Source: UBA1845 sp002338715 (GTDB taxonomy: Bacteria > Planctomycetota > Phycisphaerae > UBA1845). Taken from it: a DNA stretch of 64,000 nt. Shown piece after piece: positions 17,730-25,974 of the stretch. The stretch covers positions 62,001 through 126,000 of the forward strand of contig DAORAL010000009.1 in assembly GCA_035344155.1 (NCBI GenBank), given 5' to 3'. The notes beneath the pieces are model-generated. The model was not told the origin of the DNA and did no database searches. It saw nothing but the letters and a program-made list of their open reading frames with translations. The position numbers were made by a program, and so were the translations under genes. The first letter of the stretch is position 1, and each line of letters starts with the position of its first letter.

Positions 17730-18682
17730 GGATTAATCTTAAGAAGCACTTTGACGGTGTTTGGTTTGGCGTTGATTTCAAACGCTTCGAGTCCGCGCTC
17801 GATGCCGATGGTGCGGGAGATCATCGAGCGCACGTCGATTTGCCTTCGGGCGAGTGAGGCGATGGCGTCGGCGAAGGGGCCGCAGCGACTGCCGACGATA
17901 TTGACTTCGTTGATCACCGTCGGCGCCAGGTCGATCTTGCCGCCATCGGCGTAGGTGCTCTTGAGGACGATCGTTCCGCGCGGGCGCACCATCTGCTGCG
18001 CGATCGCCAACCCCTGCGGCGAACCGGTGCATTCGATCACCACATCGCGATCATTACGCGGCGCAAGGCGCTGCACGTCGATCGATTGAATGTGTTTCTT
18101 TTCGGCCAACTCCAGCGTGTGCGGGTTGCGGCCGACCACATCGAGGCGGCAGTCCAGAGTCGAAATAACCTGGGCGATGAGCAGCCCAAGCTTGCCGCTA
18201 CCAACCACGCTGACGTGCATGCGTTCATCGAGCGGAACCTGCTTGATCACCTGCCAGGCGGCTGCTAACGGTTCGACGAAGACGGCTTCCTCGTCGGAGA
18301 CGCTGTCGGGGATTTCGTGCAGGTTTCGCACGGGCATGGTGACGAAATCTGCGAAGCACCCGTCCTTGTTGAGAATGCCCAGCACGGTGCGGTTGGGGCA
18401 GTGGTTGGACAAACCGGCTTGGCACATGGGGCACGATTGACAAACGCAATTGATTTCGCAGGCGACGCGCTTGCCGACCCACGCATCGGGACCGGTAACG
18501 ACTTCGCCGACCATCTCATGCCCGAGCACGCCCTTAAAGCCCATGTACCCTTGCATGAGCGCTTCATCGGTGCTGCAGATGCCCGCATAGCGCACCTTGA
18601 CGAGGCACTCTTTCTCGGCTGGCACCGGGTCGGGGTAGTCGTCGCGAAAGGACAACGTTTTGTCGAATACGAGTGCTCTCAA
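17726..18682 (-). CDS. Zinc-dependent medium-chain alcohol dehydrogenase
   Basis: The enzyme of about 318 residues has a GroES-like catalytic half and a Rossmann half. Catalytic zinc ligands are Cys in AGICSTDE and the His-Glu pair in VLGHEMVGE. The four structural-zinc cysteines are in NCVCQSCPMCQAGLSNHC, and the nucleotide loop reads VVGSGKLGLL. It resembles the threonine, sorbitol and galactitol dehydrogenase branch; the substrate is unknown. I place the start at TTG 18682, just after the stop of the upstream HEAT gene, because the family begins at LRALVFDK; longer in-frame starts would overlap that gene by up to 116 bases. Its stop overlaps the next gene's GTG by four bases. Confidence 0.88.
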   Translation of the reverse strand: MRALVFDKTLSFRDDYPDPVPAEKECLVKVRYAGICSTDEALMQGYMGFKGVLGHEMVGEVVTGPDAWVGKRVACEINCVCQSCPMCQAGLSNHCPNRTVLGILNKDGCFADFVTMPVRNLHEIPDSVSDEEAVFVEPLAAAWQVIKQVPLDERMHVSVVGSGKLGLLIAQVISTLDCRLDVVGRNPHTLELAEKKHIQSIDVQRLAPRNDRDVVIECTGSPQGLAIAQQMVRPRGTIVLKSTYADGGKIDLAPTVINEVNIVGSRCGPFADAIASLARRQIDVRSMISRTIGIERGLEAFEINAKPNTVKVLLKINP

Positions 18683-18698
18683 GCTGGGATTCCCGAAG

Positions 18699-19529
18699 TT
18701 ACTTGTTCCAGTTGAACCACGATCGTTTTTCTGATTTCTGCGCCCCAGCGTCAGCCGGTGCATTCGCAAACGGATCAGCCACCCCGGACACGAAGTGTTG
18801 CCAATCCTCGGCATTGCAATCGTACGATTCGCCGGTGAGCCGGTGTAACGATTTTTCGGCTTCGTAGCAAATCCCGAAATCGCGCTGGTTGAGTGCCAGG
18901 ATCAAAATGTCCAACGATTGTCGCGTCGGAAAGCAGCCGAGCATGCGAACGGCTTCGAGTCGCACGTGGCGCGAGCGATCATTTTCGACGATCTGACCGG
19001 CCAGGTTCACCGACGGTGCAAGTTGCTCGGCTGGTGTGCGATCGGTTTCGATGCAGTTGCGAATTGTCTTTATCGCCATCGATCGGACCGACGCATTGTC
19101 TGCCGGAAGCTTTCGGTCAACGTCGGCTTGGACAATTGCGAGGGCGGTGTCGCACGATTCGGGCGTTTGCGATTGATCCAGCACAAGCATCGCCGCCGAT
19201 CGCACCGGTTCGCTTTCATCCTGGTTGGCCACGTCGATCAGTGTTTGAATCACGCGGGCATCGGTCAGGTGCTTGCTTTCACCGAGTCGGTGGATCGCGC
19301 CGCGTCGTTCGTCGGCCGATGGATCGTTCGTCGCGACGGTGATGTAATGGTCGACATCGCCCGAGGTGAGCAGCATCGTCGGTTTGTGATCGCGAATCTT
19401 GCCGGCGCACCCGGTCAGCGCGAACAATCCAACCGTACCAATCGCAACCATCAGCCGAGGCGACGTCAGCCGGCATCTTTGTGCGGGGAGTGCAATTCGG
19501 GCGAAGCGGGTCTTGGGTGGGCGAATCAT
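18699..19529 (-). CDS. HEAT-repeat lipoprotein
   Basis: The 276-residue protein has a long basic N-terminus, a hydrophobic stretch and the lipobox LTGC at about residues 38-41, so it should be lipidated and envelope-anchored. The rest is alpha-helical with HEAT-like repeats (RRGAIHRLGESK, VRSAAMLVLDQS, VRLEAVRMLGCF and CYEAEKSLHRLTGE). Such repeats usually hold partner proteins. It heads a minus-strand run with the dehydrogenase and PgeF-like genes, 16 bases upstream of the former, but no shared function is obvious. Confidence 0.8.
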   Translation of the reverse strand: MIRPPKTRFARIALPAQRCRLTSPRLMVAIGTVGLFALTGCAGKIRDHKPTMLLTSGDVDHYITVATNDPSADERRGAIHRLGESKHLTDARVIQTLIDVANQDESEPVRSAAMLVLDQSQTPESCDTALAIVQADVDRKLPADNASVRSMAIKTIRNCIETDRTPAEQLAPSVNLAGQIVENDRSRHVRLEAVRMLGCFPTRQSLDILILALNQRDFGICYEAEKSLHRLTGESYDCNAEDWQHFVSGVADPFANAPADAGAQKSEKRSWFNWNK

Positions 19530-19914
19530 GACGCAGATGGGGATGACTCCGGGATCTGGCGATGCGATCGAAATCTGTGATGTATTGAATTGTCAGCCAA
19601 CGCAAATTACCACCTTTGTCAAACCCGCTCAATGGACATATCCGCGTGATGCATGCGGGGCGGCTGTGAATCAATGGGTCGCGGGGCGGCTTGGCCATAG
19701 ACGACACCGCCAAGCGCTCTTACAATGCAAATCGCCCGTTTTGAGATGACCGGAACCTGAGATGGATCGCATGCAAGCAGGTTCAGCCGACGTTGACTGG
19801 CGGGCAGGCAAATCTGCACGAATTCGATCGGGTCAAGAATTGGTCCAACAGGGTCATGAACGGGCCCGACAGGGTCTTGAATTGGCATGATTCGCTGTTG
19901 CGTGCCTTCTGGAA
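19530..19914. other. Intergenic region between divergent genes
   Basis: This 385-base gap separates the HEAT lipoprotein and BamD-like genes. Apart from the 21-base tandem repeats at 19830-19890 I see no hairpin terminator, RNA gene or credible coding frame. It should hold promoters for both directions, but no convincing -35/-10 pair stands out. Confidence 0.4.
19830..19890. repeat. Imperfect 21-base tandem repeat, nearly three copies
   Basis: Copies at 19830-19850, 19851-19871 and 19872-19890 each begin GGGTC and continue with a degenerate AAGAATTGG-like core. The array sits 25 bases before the ribosome site of the BamD-like gene, in the probable promoter or leader. Confidence 0.65.
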
Positions 19915-19920
19915 AAGGAG
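19915..19920 (+). promoter_or_regulatory. Ribosome binding site fixing a TTG start
   Basis: AAGGAG eight bases before TTG 19929-19931. It supports this codon over the ATG at 19887, which has no such site, and gives a clean signal peptide. Confidence 0.65.
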
Positions 19921-19928
19921 TTCGCTCA

Positions 19929-21122
19929 TTGTTCAATCCGACTTCGAAGCGACATGCATGGGCCGTGCGCGGTGCTCGGTGGGGGTTGTTGCTGCTGATG
20001 TGCGGCTTCGTCTTGTTGTCGGTTGCGGTTGACGCCAAAGCTCAGGACGCAGAACCGCAGCGGGCCGAGACCATGGAGTTCGACCCTTCGACGGGTCAGT
20101 GGACCGAGGTGTTGCCCCCGGTTCCCGGAACGCCCGAAGGGGATTTGCGCCTCGCCCGCGCAGAGCATGCCCGTGGTGAGCACAAGCAAACCGTCAAAGC
20201 CATCAAGAATTGGTTCAAAACGTATGGCGACATGGATCCGCTTCGTCCGGAAGCGGTGCTCCTGCGAAGTCACGCCAGGATCGCGCTGAAGGATTACTAC
20301 AAGACCTACAAAGAACTCCAGGAATTCCTCAGCGAGTTTTCGGGAACGAACTACGAAAACGAAGCGTTGAACATGCAGTTCGTCATCGCCGAAGTTTTCC
20401 TCTCGGGCACCAAGCGAAAGTTTCTGGGCATGCGGATTTTGCGGGCCGATGACATTGGCCTGCGCATTCTCGATGACATCGTCGCCAACGATCCCGATTC
20501 GCAGTTGGCAGAGTTGGCCACCGTGACGAAAGCCCGCTACTACTTCGCCGAAGGTGACTACGCATTCGCCGAGCAGGAATACGGATTCCTGATTCAGCAG
20601 TATCCTCGAAGTCGCTACGTGCGACAGTCGCTGTTGCAGGGTGCGTACGCGGCGCAGGCGAGCTTCACCGGCATCGATTTCGACGATGCCCCGCTCATTG
20701 AAGCCGAGGAGCGTTTCCGTCGATACGTTTCGCTTTATCCCGGGTCAGCCGAGCAGGAAGGGATTGGACTTCTGCTCGACGGCATCAGCGAGACGCGTGC
20801 CGAAAAAGAGCTGAGCATCGGCAAGTACTACGAGAAGGTCGGGCGTTTGAAAGCCGCGCGGTTTTACTACCGTTCGACGCAGACCAATTGGCCCGATACG
20901 GTGGCTGCGATCGGTGCGACCGAGCGTCTCCAGGCGTTGGTAGGCGTGGAATCGCCCGAGGATGTCGAGACCACCAGCCCGCCGGCAGACGACTTTTCGC
21001 CGACGAACGATCCGGCATCGGATGAGACGATCAAAGACGCAATCGAGCAGCGACCCAGTGCCGCGCGAATGAGTCAGGTACCCGGTGATCAGGTCGCGAT
21101 GCTCGAGATGTATCCGCAATAG
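19929..21122 (+). CDS. BamD-like TPR outer-membrane assembly protein
   Basis: This exported protein of about 397 residues has a signal peptide (WGLLLLMCGFVLLSVAVDAKA). There is no clear lipobox, although a Cys lies inside the hydrophobic core. TPR-like helical hairpins follow, for example EGDLRLARAEHARGEHKQTVKAI, KARYYFAEGDYAFAEQEYGFLIQQYP and a late KYYEKVGRLKAARFYYRS. This is the pattern of BamD/ComL proteins, which hold BamA partners at the outer membrane. The last ~60 residues are disordered and acidic. The adjacent downstream LptE supports an outer-membrane biogenesis role. TTG 19929 is selected by its AAGGAG site. Confidence 0.75.
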   Translation: MFNPTSKRHAWAVRGARWGLLLLMCGFVLLSVAVDAKAQDAEPQRAETMEFDPSTGQWTEVLPPVPGTPEGDLRLARAEHARGEHKQTVKAIKNWFKTYGDMDPLRPEAVLLRSHARIALKDYYKTYKELQEFLSEFSGTNYENEALNMQFVIAEVFLSGTKRKFLGMRILRADDIGLRILDDIVANDPDSQLAELATVTKARYYFAEGDYAFAEQEYGFLIQQYPRSRYVRQSLLQGAYAAQASFTGIDFDDAPLIEAEERFRRYVSLYPGSAEQEGIGLLLDGISETRAEKELSIGKYYEKVGRLKAARFYYRSTQTNWPDTVAAIGATERLQALVGVESPEDVETTSPPADDFSPTNDPASDETIKDAIEQRPSAARMSQVPGDQVAMLEMYPQ

Positions 21123-21188
21123 GTTCAGTCGAAACACCGTTTGGTCTTGCGGAATCTTCAGAGGTTCCCAGCCAGGAATGGAGTCAGG

Positions 21189-21755
21189 ATGGCAAGGGCC
21201 CGAAAATATCGATGCTTGACGCTTGTGCTGCTGATGATGGGCGGACTTACAACCGGCTGCGGATATTCGGCGAAGCGGCCTTTTTCTGCCGATATCGATA
21301 CTGTCTGCGTCGAAATGCTGCATTCGCGTGAGTTTCGCCGCGAGTTGGAATTTCACCTGACCGAAGCGCTGGTCAAGCGTATTGAGATGGATACGCCGTA
21401 CAAGATCGCCGATCGTCAGGTAGCCGACACGGTTTTCAGCGGTGAAATCCTCGAGGTTCGCCAGAACGTTCTGGGCAACCAGTTCCAGACGGACGATCCG
21501 CGGGCGATCGGGACGTCGGTTGTGCTGCGGTATCGGTGGCAGGACCAGCGAACCGGGGAAATCCTCGTGGAGATGCCCCGATTCGTGCACATGGACAGCT
21601 ATATCCCCACTGTGGGGGAATCGTTTACCTCCGGTGTTGCGATTCGCTCTCTCGACAGGATGGCCGAGCGGATCGTCGAAACGATGGAAATCGATTGGCA
21701 ACCGGGCGAATCCGATTGGGAAACCGATGGGCAACCCGGTGAAACCGATAGGTAA
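21189..21755 (+). CDS. lptE: LptE-like LPS-assembly lipoprotein
   Basis: The protein of about 188 residues has a basic N-terminus, hydrophobic segment CLTLVLLMMGGLTTGC with lipobox cysteine near residue 24, then the family pattern GYS...RPF...DIDTVCVEML...FRRELEFHLTEALVKRIE...TPYKI. LptE plugs the LptD translocon that inserts LPS in the outer membrane. ATG 21189 follows GGAGTCAGG. The last ~20 residues (WQPGESDWETDGQPGETDR) come from a degenerate short DNA repeat and are probably disordered. It lies 66 bases downstream of the BamD-like gene and 210 bases before ftsH. Confidence 0.85.
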   Translation: MARARKYRCLTLVLLMMGGLTTGCGYSAKRPFSADIDTVCVEMLHSREFRRELEFHLTEALVKRIEMDTPYKIADRQVADTVFSGEILEVRQNVLGNQFQTDDPRAIGTSVVLRYRWQDQRTGEILVEMPRFVHMDSYIPTVGESFTSGVAIRSLDRMAERIVETMEIDWQPGESDWETDGQPGETDR

Positions 21756-21767
21756 CACCGATATCGT
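21691..21767. repeat. Degenerate ~12-base repeat spanning the 3' end of lptE
   Basis: The segment repeats a CCGATNGGNAAC-like unit about five or six times with variation, running from the last codons of lptE past its stop at 21755. It encodes the Trp/Gly/Glu-rich tail. Confidence 0.5.
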
Positions 21768-21781
21768 TCGATTCTGAAATT

Positions 21782-21842
21782 GGAATCTCTGCCATGAGAT
21801 TCCTACGATACCTGTGATGGGTTTCCGCAGAGATGGCGGAAA
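21782..21842. repeat. Two short hairpins between lptE and ftsH
   Basis: GGAATCT (21782-21788) pairs with AGATTCC (21797-21803), and TTTCCGC (21822-21828) pairs with GCGGAAA (21836-21842). Both stems are perfect over seven bases with 7-8 base loops and no T-tract. They could be weak transcription stops or mRNA stability elements. Confidence 0.45.
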
Positions 21843-21965
21843 CGCTGGCTTGTATATCCCGCAAAGTTGGCCCACAAGAGAGAGGGGCAAGAGAGGGGTT
21901 TGCCCAGCGACGACTCAATCGCATGACCATCCGTGGTCAGTCAGCCGCCTAGGAGAGCAAACAAC

Positions 21966-23990
21966 ATGCCGGAATCCAACGGCAATGGCAACGATCCCAA
22001 GAAGCCAGATCCGAACAAGAAGATGCCGCCGCCCAACATGAAGATGCCGTCGCGCGGTGTGGCGACGTGGATGGTGTTTCTGGCGCTCTCCCTGCTTCTG
22101 GTGGTGGTGTTCGCCAAGGGATTCGACAGCCCCAAGCAAATCACCATCAACCAGTTTGAAACGTACATCGACGACGGTGCGATTCAAAAACTCGAAATCA
22201 AAGAAGACCACATCTACGGCACGCTCAAACCCAACGATCGCAACCCGATCGCCGAGCGCTTCGAAGTGTTCTATCTGCCGCAGGCGATGGACGGTGCGTG
22301 GATCGCGCGGCTTAAAGAAAGACTTCCGGACGCTGAAATCAAACGCGTCCCGCGCAGCTACTGGGTGGAATTCCTTCTCGCGATGCTGCCGTGGTTGTTC
22401 ATTTTCCTGTTCATCTACCTGTTCGTGTTCCGCCAGATTCGATCGGCTGGCGGGGGCGGGGGCATCCTCGGAAACTTTGGTCGCTCGCGCCATCGGGTGA
22501 CGTCGAAGGAGCACGTCAACGTCTCATTCGCCGATGTCGCCGGCATTCAGGAAGCCAAGGAAGAAGTTCAGGAACTCATCGAATTCCTCAAGAACCCGAA
22601 GCGCTTCCAGCGTTTGGGTGGACGCATCCCGCGCGGTGTGCTGCTCGTTGGACCGCCCGGGTGCGGTAAGACGTTGATGGCCAAGGCCATCGCAGGTGAA
22701 GCCGACGTTCCGTTCTTTTCGATCAGCGGATCCGACTTCGTCGAGATGTTTGTCGGCGTCGGTGCGTCGCGCGTTCGCGACCTGTTCAAGCAGGCCAAGG
22801 ACAATTCACCGTGCATCATCTTCCTCGATGAAATCGACGCCGTCGGTCGACGTCGCGGCGGGAACTTCGGCGGTGGCGGTCATGACGAACGCGAGCAGAC
22901 GCTCAACGCCATCCTCGTCGAGATGGATGGTTTCGATACGTCGGATCAGGTCATTGTCATCGCAGCCACCAACCGCGTGGACGTGCTGGACCCAGCCCTG
23001 ATTCGTCCGGGTCGTTTCGATCGTGAAGTCAGCGTGTCGCTGCCCGATGTGCAGGGTCGCTACGAAATCCTCAAAGTCCACGCCCGCAAGGTGCGCCTCG
23101 GACCGAACGTCGACATGCGTCGTCTTGCCCGAGCCACGCCGATGTTCAGCGGTGCGGAGTTGGCGGCCATCATCAACGAGTCGGCCATCATTGCGACGAT
23201 GGGCAACAAAGACTACATCGAGATGGTCGACCTCGAAGAAGCCCGCGACAAGGTTCGCTGGGGTCGCGCCCATCGCAGTCGTCAGGTCGATGAGCATGAC
23301 AAGAAAGTCACCGCGTACCACGAAGCCGGTCACGCCATCGTGCAGGTGCTCCTCAAAGATGCCGACCCGCTGCACAAGGTCAGCATTCTTTCACGCGGTC
23401 CGTACGGCGGTGCGACGTTCTCGCTGCCCGAGCGCGATCGCATGGTCTACACCAAGGAATACCTGATTGCGATGATTCAGGTCGCGTTCGGTGGACGCAT
23501 CGCGGAAGACATGTTCTTCGGCGAGATCAGCAGCGGCGCGTCGATGGACATCAAGCAGGTCACCGCGATCGCCCGCCAGATGGTCAAAGAGTACGGCATG
23601 AACGAGTCGCTGGGCTTTGTTTACTACGGTGAAGAAGAGGGCGATATGGGATTGGGTCGGCAGACCTATTCGAGCCAGACCGCCAACCAGATCGATCAGG
23701 AAATCAAGAAGCTGATCGACAAACTTTACGAGCAGACCGTCAAGTTGATGGAAGACAACAAGAAATGCCTCGAATCAATCGCCGAGGCGCTTCTCAAGTA
23801 CGAAACGTTGACTGGTGACGATGTGCACGCGCTGGTCCGCGGCGAAACGCTGGAGCGCCCGACCATCTCGGACATCCTCGATTCGGAACATTCCAAGCCC
23901 GGTTCGGCCATCGGTAAAGCCAAGCCAGCCGACTCGGAATCGGACGCGGGATTGGACCTCGGTGGTGGGAGTTTGCCCGCGCCTGGTTAG
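21966..23990 (+). CDS. ftsH: ATP-dependent zinc metalloprotease FtsH
   Basis: The 674-residue protein is the membrane AAA+ protease that degrades misassembled membrane and short-lived cytoplasmic proteins. It has a Pro/Lys-rich cytoplasmic start, a first transmembrane helix (about 32-50), a short periplasmic domain, a second helix (about 130-150), Walker A GPPGCGKT (about 229-236), Walker B IIFLDEID, the arginine finger region (RPGRFDRE), zinc motif HEAGH (about 453-457) and the third-ligand region SGASMD. ATG 21966 follows AGGAGA. Codon use looks like that of a highly expressed gene. A strong terminator follows 30 bases after the stop. Confidence 0.96.
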   Translation: MPESNGNGNDPKKPDPNKKMPPPNMKMPSRGVATWMVFLALSLLLVVVFAKGFDSPKQITINQFETYIDDGAIQKLEIKEDHIYGTLKPNDRNPIAERFEVFYLPQAMDGAWIARLKERLPDAEIKRVPRSYWVEFLLAMLPWLFIFLFIYLFVFRQIRSAGGGGGILGNFGRSRHRVTSKEHVNVSFADVAGIQEAKEEVQELIEFLKNPKRFQRLGGRIPRGVLLVGPPGCGKTLMAKAIAGEADVPFFSISGSDFVEMFVGVGASRVRDLFKQAKDNSPCIIFLDEIDAVGRRRGGNFGGGGHDEREQTLNAILVEMDGFDTSDQVIVIAATNRVDVLDPALIRPGRFDREVSVSLPDVQGRYEILKVHARKVRLGPNVDMRRLARATPMFSGAELAAIINESAIIATMGNKDYIEMVDLEEARDKVRWGRAHRSRQVDEHDKKVTAYHEAGHAIVQVLLKDADPLHKVSILSRGPYGGATFSLPERDRMVYTKEYLIAMIQVAFGGRIAEDMFFGEISSGASMDIKQVTAIARQMVKEYGMNESLGFVYYGEEEGDMGLGRQTYSSQTANQIDQEIKKLIDKLYEQTVKLMEDNKKCLESIAEALLKYETLTGDDVHALVRGETLERPTISDILDSEHSKPGSAIGKAKPADSESDAGLDLGGGSLPAPG

Positions 23991-24019
23991 ACGTTGGTTT
24001 CTCAATCCAAAGCAAAACG

Positions 24020-24055
24020 AGTGCCACTTCCCGTTGGGCGGTGGCACTTTTTTTT
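24020..24055 (+). terminator. Rho-independent terminator after ftsH
   Basis: AGTGCCAC (24020-24027) pairs with GTGGCACT (24041-24048) around a 13-base loop and is followed by an eight-T run. It is the clearest intrinsic terminator in the window. Confidence 0.85.
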
Positions 24056-24090
24056 GACATGCGGATGTTGCCTGTTGTCCCTTTGCATAT

Positions 24091-24121
24091 CCCTGGATTC
24101 CCGCTTTCGCGGGAATGACGG
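24091..24121. repeat. REP-like palindromic repeat, copy 1
   Basis: The core ATTCCCGC-TTTC-GCGGGAAT is a hairpin. The whole 31-base stretch is identical to 37856-37886, more than 13 kb away. It lies between the convergent ftsH and nadB genes, just after the terminator. Confidence 0.85.
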
Positions 24122-24156
24122 TGCGGCTGCATCGCTATGCGCATGCAATCGGTGCT

Positions 24157-25815
24157 CTAACTCCAGCCTTCGAAATGAAGCGGCATTGTGCCGCTGCGAC
24201 AGGCGCCATCGGTGAGCTGATACGTGTGGTGGTGGCGGGCGGATTCGTCTTCGACGGCCTCCACATCACTGCGGAAATGGACGCCGCGACTTTCCTTTCG
24301 CGCGTTGGCTGATGCCGCGACCATGCGTCCGAGTTGCAGCATGTTCTGCACTTCCCACCCGTCGGGCGAGTCGAACGTCTTGTCGAGAATAAACTTGCTC
24401 CAGAAATCGATGATCTCGACCGTTTCAGTCAGACGATCACCATTTCGAATGATGCCCGCGTTGCGCCACATGAGCGCCCGCAGACTCTGCTTGATGTCCG
24501 CGAGGTCGAGCACTGTCTTGGGGGACTGCGGTTTGGCGTTGCTCAAGCGTGCAGGTCGCACACCGTTGCCGTTCTTCAAATCGAGGACGGCTGAGTCGCC
24601 GGCGATCTTGCCCATCACCAGGCCTTCGAGCAGGGAGTTGCTGGCCAACCGGTTGGCGCCATGGAGTCCGCTGCATGCCGCTTCACCGCACGCGAGCAGG
24701 CCGGGCAGCGTCGAGCGGCCGCGAATGTCGGCGACCACACCGCCAATTGAATAATGGGCGGCTGGTCTGATCGGAATCAGGTCTTTGCCCACGTCGATTC
24801 CAAATTCGTCGCACGTTCTGGTGATTGTCGGGAAGCGTTTTTCAAAGGTCGATCGCTTGATATGTCGCACGTCGAGAAAGACGTTGGTGCGTCGCGTTTT
24901 GTGCAGGCGGTCGACGATCGCACGGCTGACGACGTCGCGCGGCGCCAGTTCGGCGTCCTTGTGATAGTCGGGCATGAATCGGTTGCCATCCGATTCGACG
25001 ATGTACGCGCCTTCACCGCGCACGGCTTCGGAGATCAATGCGCGCGTCGCACCCGCGATGTAGAGTGTGGTCGGATGAAACTGTACGAACTCCATGTCGG
25101 CGACGGTTGCGCCTGCCCGCAGCGCGACGGCGATGCCATCACCGGTAATTTCCGACGGGTTGGTGGTTTCGCGATAGATGCGACCGTATCCACCGCTGGC
25201 GAGAATCGTCCGTGTCGCCCAGATCAATTGATGCCCGTACTTGGGATGGTACGTCACCGCGCCGGCGCATTCGCCATTGATCGTGAGCAGGTCGATGAGG
25301 AAGCAGTTCTCGAAGATGCGAACGTTGTTGTTTTTTCTGGCTTGTTCGGTGAGGTGTTCGCTCAGTGCTTTGCCGGTGGCGTCACCGCCCGTGTGCAAGA
25401 CGCGCGGGGCGTGGTGGCCACCTTCGAGACCGAGGGCGATTTCTCCGTCCTTGCGGTCGAAGGCCATCTGCTGTTCGATCAGATCGCCGATGCGGGCGAC
25501 CCCTTCGCGACAGACCATCGCGACGATGTCCGGATGATTCAGTCCTGCGCCGACGGTGGTGGTGTCTTCGATGTGTTGATCGATCGAGTCGGCTGGGTCC
25601 ATCACCGCGGCGATTCCACCCTGCGCCCAATAGGTCGCGGAATCAGGCATCCCGCCTTTGGTCAGCAGCAAAACGTTTGAACCTTCGCTGGCCGCCAATG
25701 CGGCGGACAAACCTGCGACACCCGCACCAACCACCAGCACGTCGGTCAGCACGTGTCCCATTCGCGTGGAATCAAAATTGGTCAGATACCGCGACATTGA
25801 AAATGAATCAGCCAT
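24157..25815 (-). CDS. nadB: L-aspartate oxidase
   Basis: This flavoenzyme of about 552 residues oxidises L-aspartate to iminoaspartate, the first step of NAD synthesis. It shows the FAD Rossmann motif VVGAGVAGLSAALAA (about 27-41), TYWAQGGIAAV, the HTGGDATGK segment, the QFHPTTLY and EAVRGEGAYI active-site blocks shared with succinate dehydrogenase, and the GLHGANRLASNSLLEGLV motif that is diagnostic for the family. ATG 25815 gives the normal length; ATG 25797 and 25824 are alternatives. nadA and nadC are not in the window. The gene is divergent from the FG-GAP lipoprotein. Confidence 0.95.
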   Translation of the reverse strand: MADSFSMSRYLTNFDSTRMGHVLTDVLVVGAGVAGLSAALAASEGSNVLLLTKGGMPDSATYWAQGGIAAVMDPADSIDQHIEDTTTVGAGLNHPDIVAMVCREGVARIGDLIEQQMAFDRKDGEIALGLEGGHHAPRVLHTGGDATGKALSEHLTEQARKNNNVRIFENCFLIDLLTINGECAGAVTYHPKYGHQLIWATRTILASGGYGRIYRETTNPSEITGDGIAVALRAGATVADMEFVQFHPTTLYIAGATRALISEAVRGEGAYIVESDGNRFMPDYHKDAELAPRDVVSRAIVDRLHKTRRTNVFLDVRHIKRSTFEKRFPTITRTCDEFGIDVGKDLIPIRPAAHYSIGGVVADIRGRSTLPGLLACGEAACSGLHGANRLASNSLLEGLVMGKIAGDSAVLDLKNGNGVRPARLSNAKPQSPKTVLDLADIKQSLRALMWRNAGIIRNGDRLTETVEIIDFWSKFILDKTFDSPDGWEVQNMLQLGRMVAASANARKESRGVHFRSDVEAVEDESARHHHTYQLTDGACRSGTMPLHFEGWS

Positions 25816-25902
25816 AACCGGCATCGTAGGACGACTTGCGATCAACGGCAACGTTGCAATGTCGGCAAACATCCGGGGTGGCTCGGTCGCTTGGGGCGGT
25901 GT

Positions 25903-25908
25903 TATAAT
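25903..25908 (+). promoter_or_regulatory. Consensus -10 box upstream of the FG-GAP lipoprotein
   Basis: A perfect TATAAT about 66 bases before the ATG at 25975, in the gap divergent from nadB. No good -35 element is present at the normal spacing. Confidence 0.45.
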
Positions 25909-25974
25909 TCGACCCGTGCTGATTTGCCTTCCCCGCAATCAAACGCAACGCAACACCGAGAAAGAATCCGGCTT

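Noticed and set aside
19830..19890. CRISPR-like array
   Set aside because: The copies are directly adjacent, imperfect and without spacers; no cas genes are present.
20745..21890. 381-codon minus-strand frame opposite the BamD-like and lptE genes
   Set aside because: Low-complexity product made from antisense of genes with signal peptides and known motifs; no ribosome site.
24754..25680. 308-codon plus-strand frame opposite nadB
   Set aside because: Antisense to a complete and recognisable aspartate oxidase; no independent start signals.
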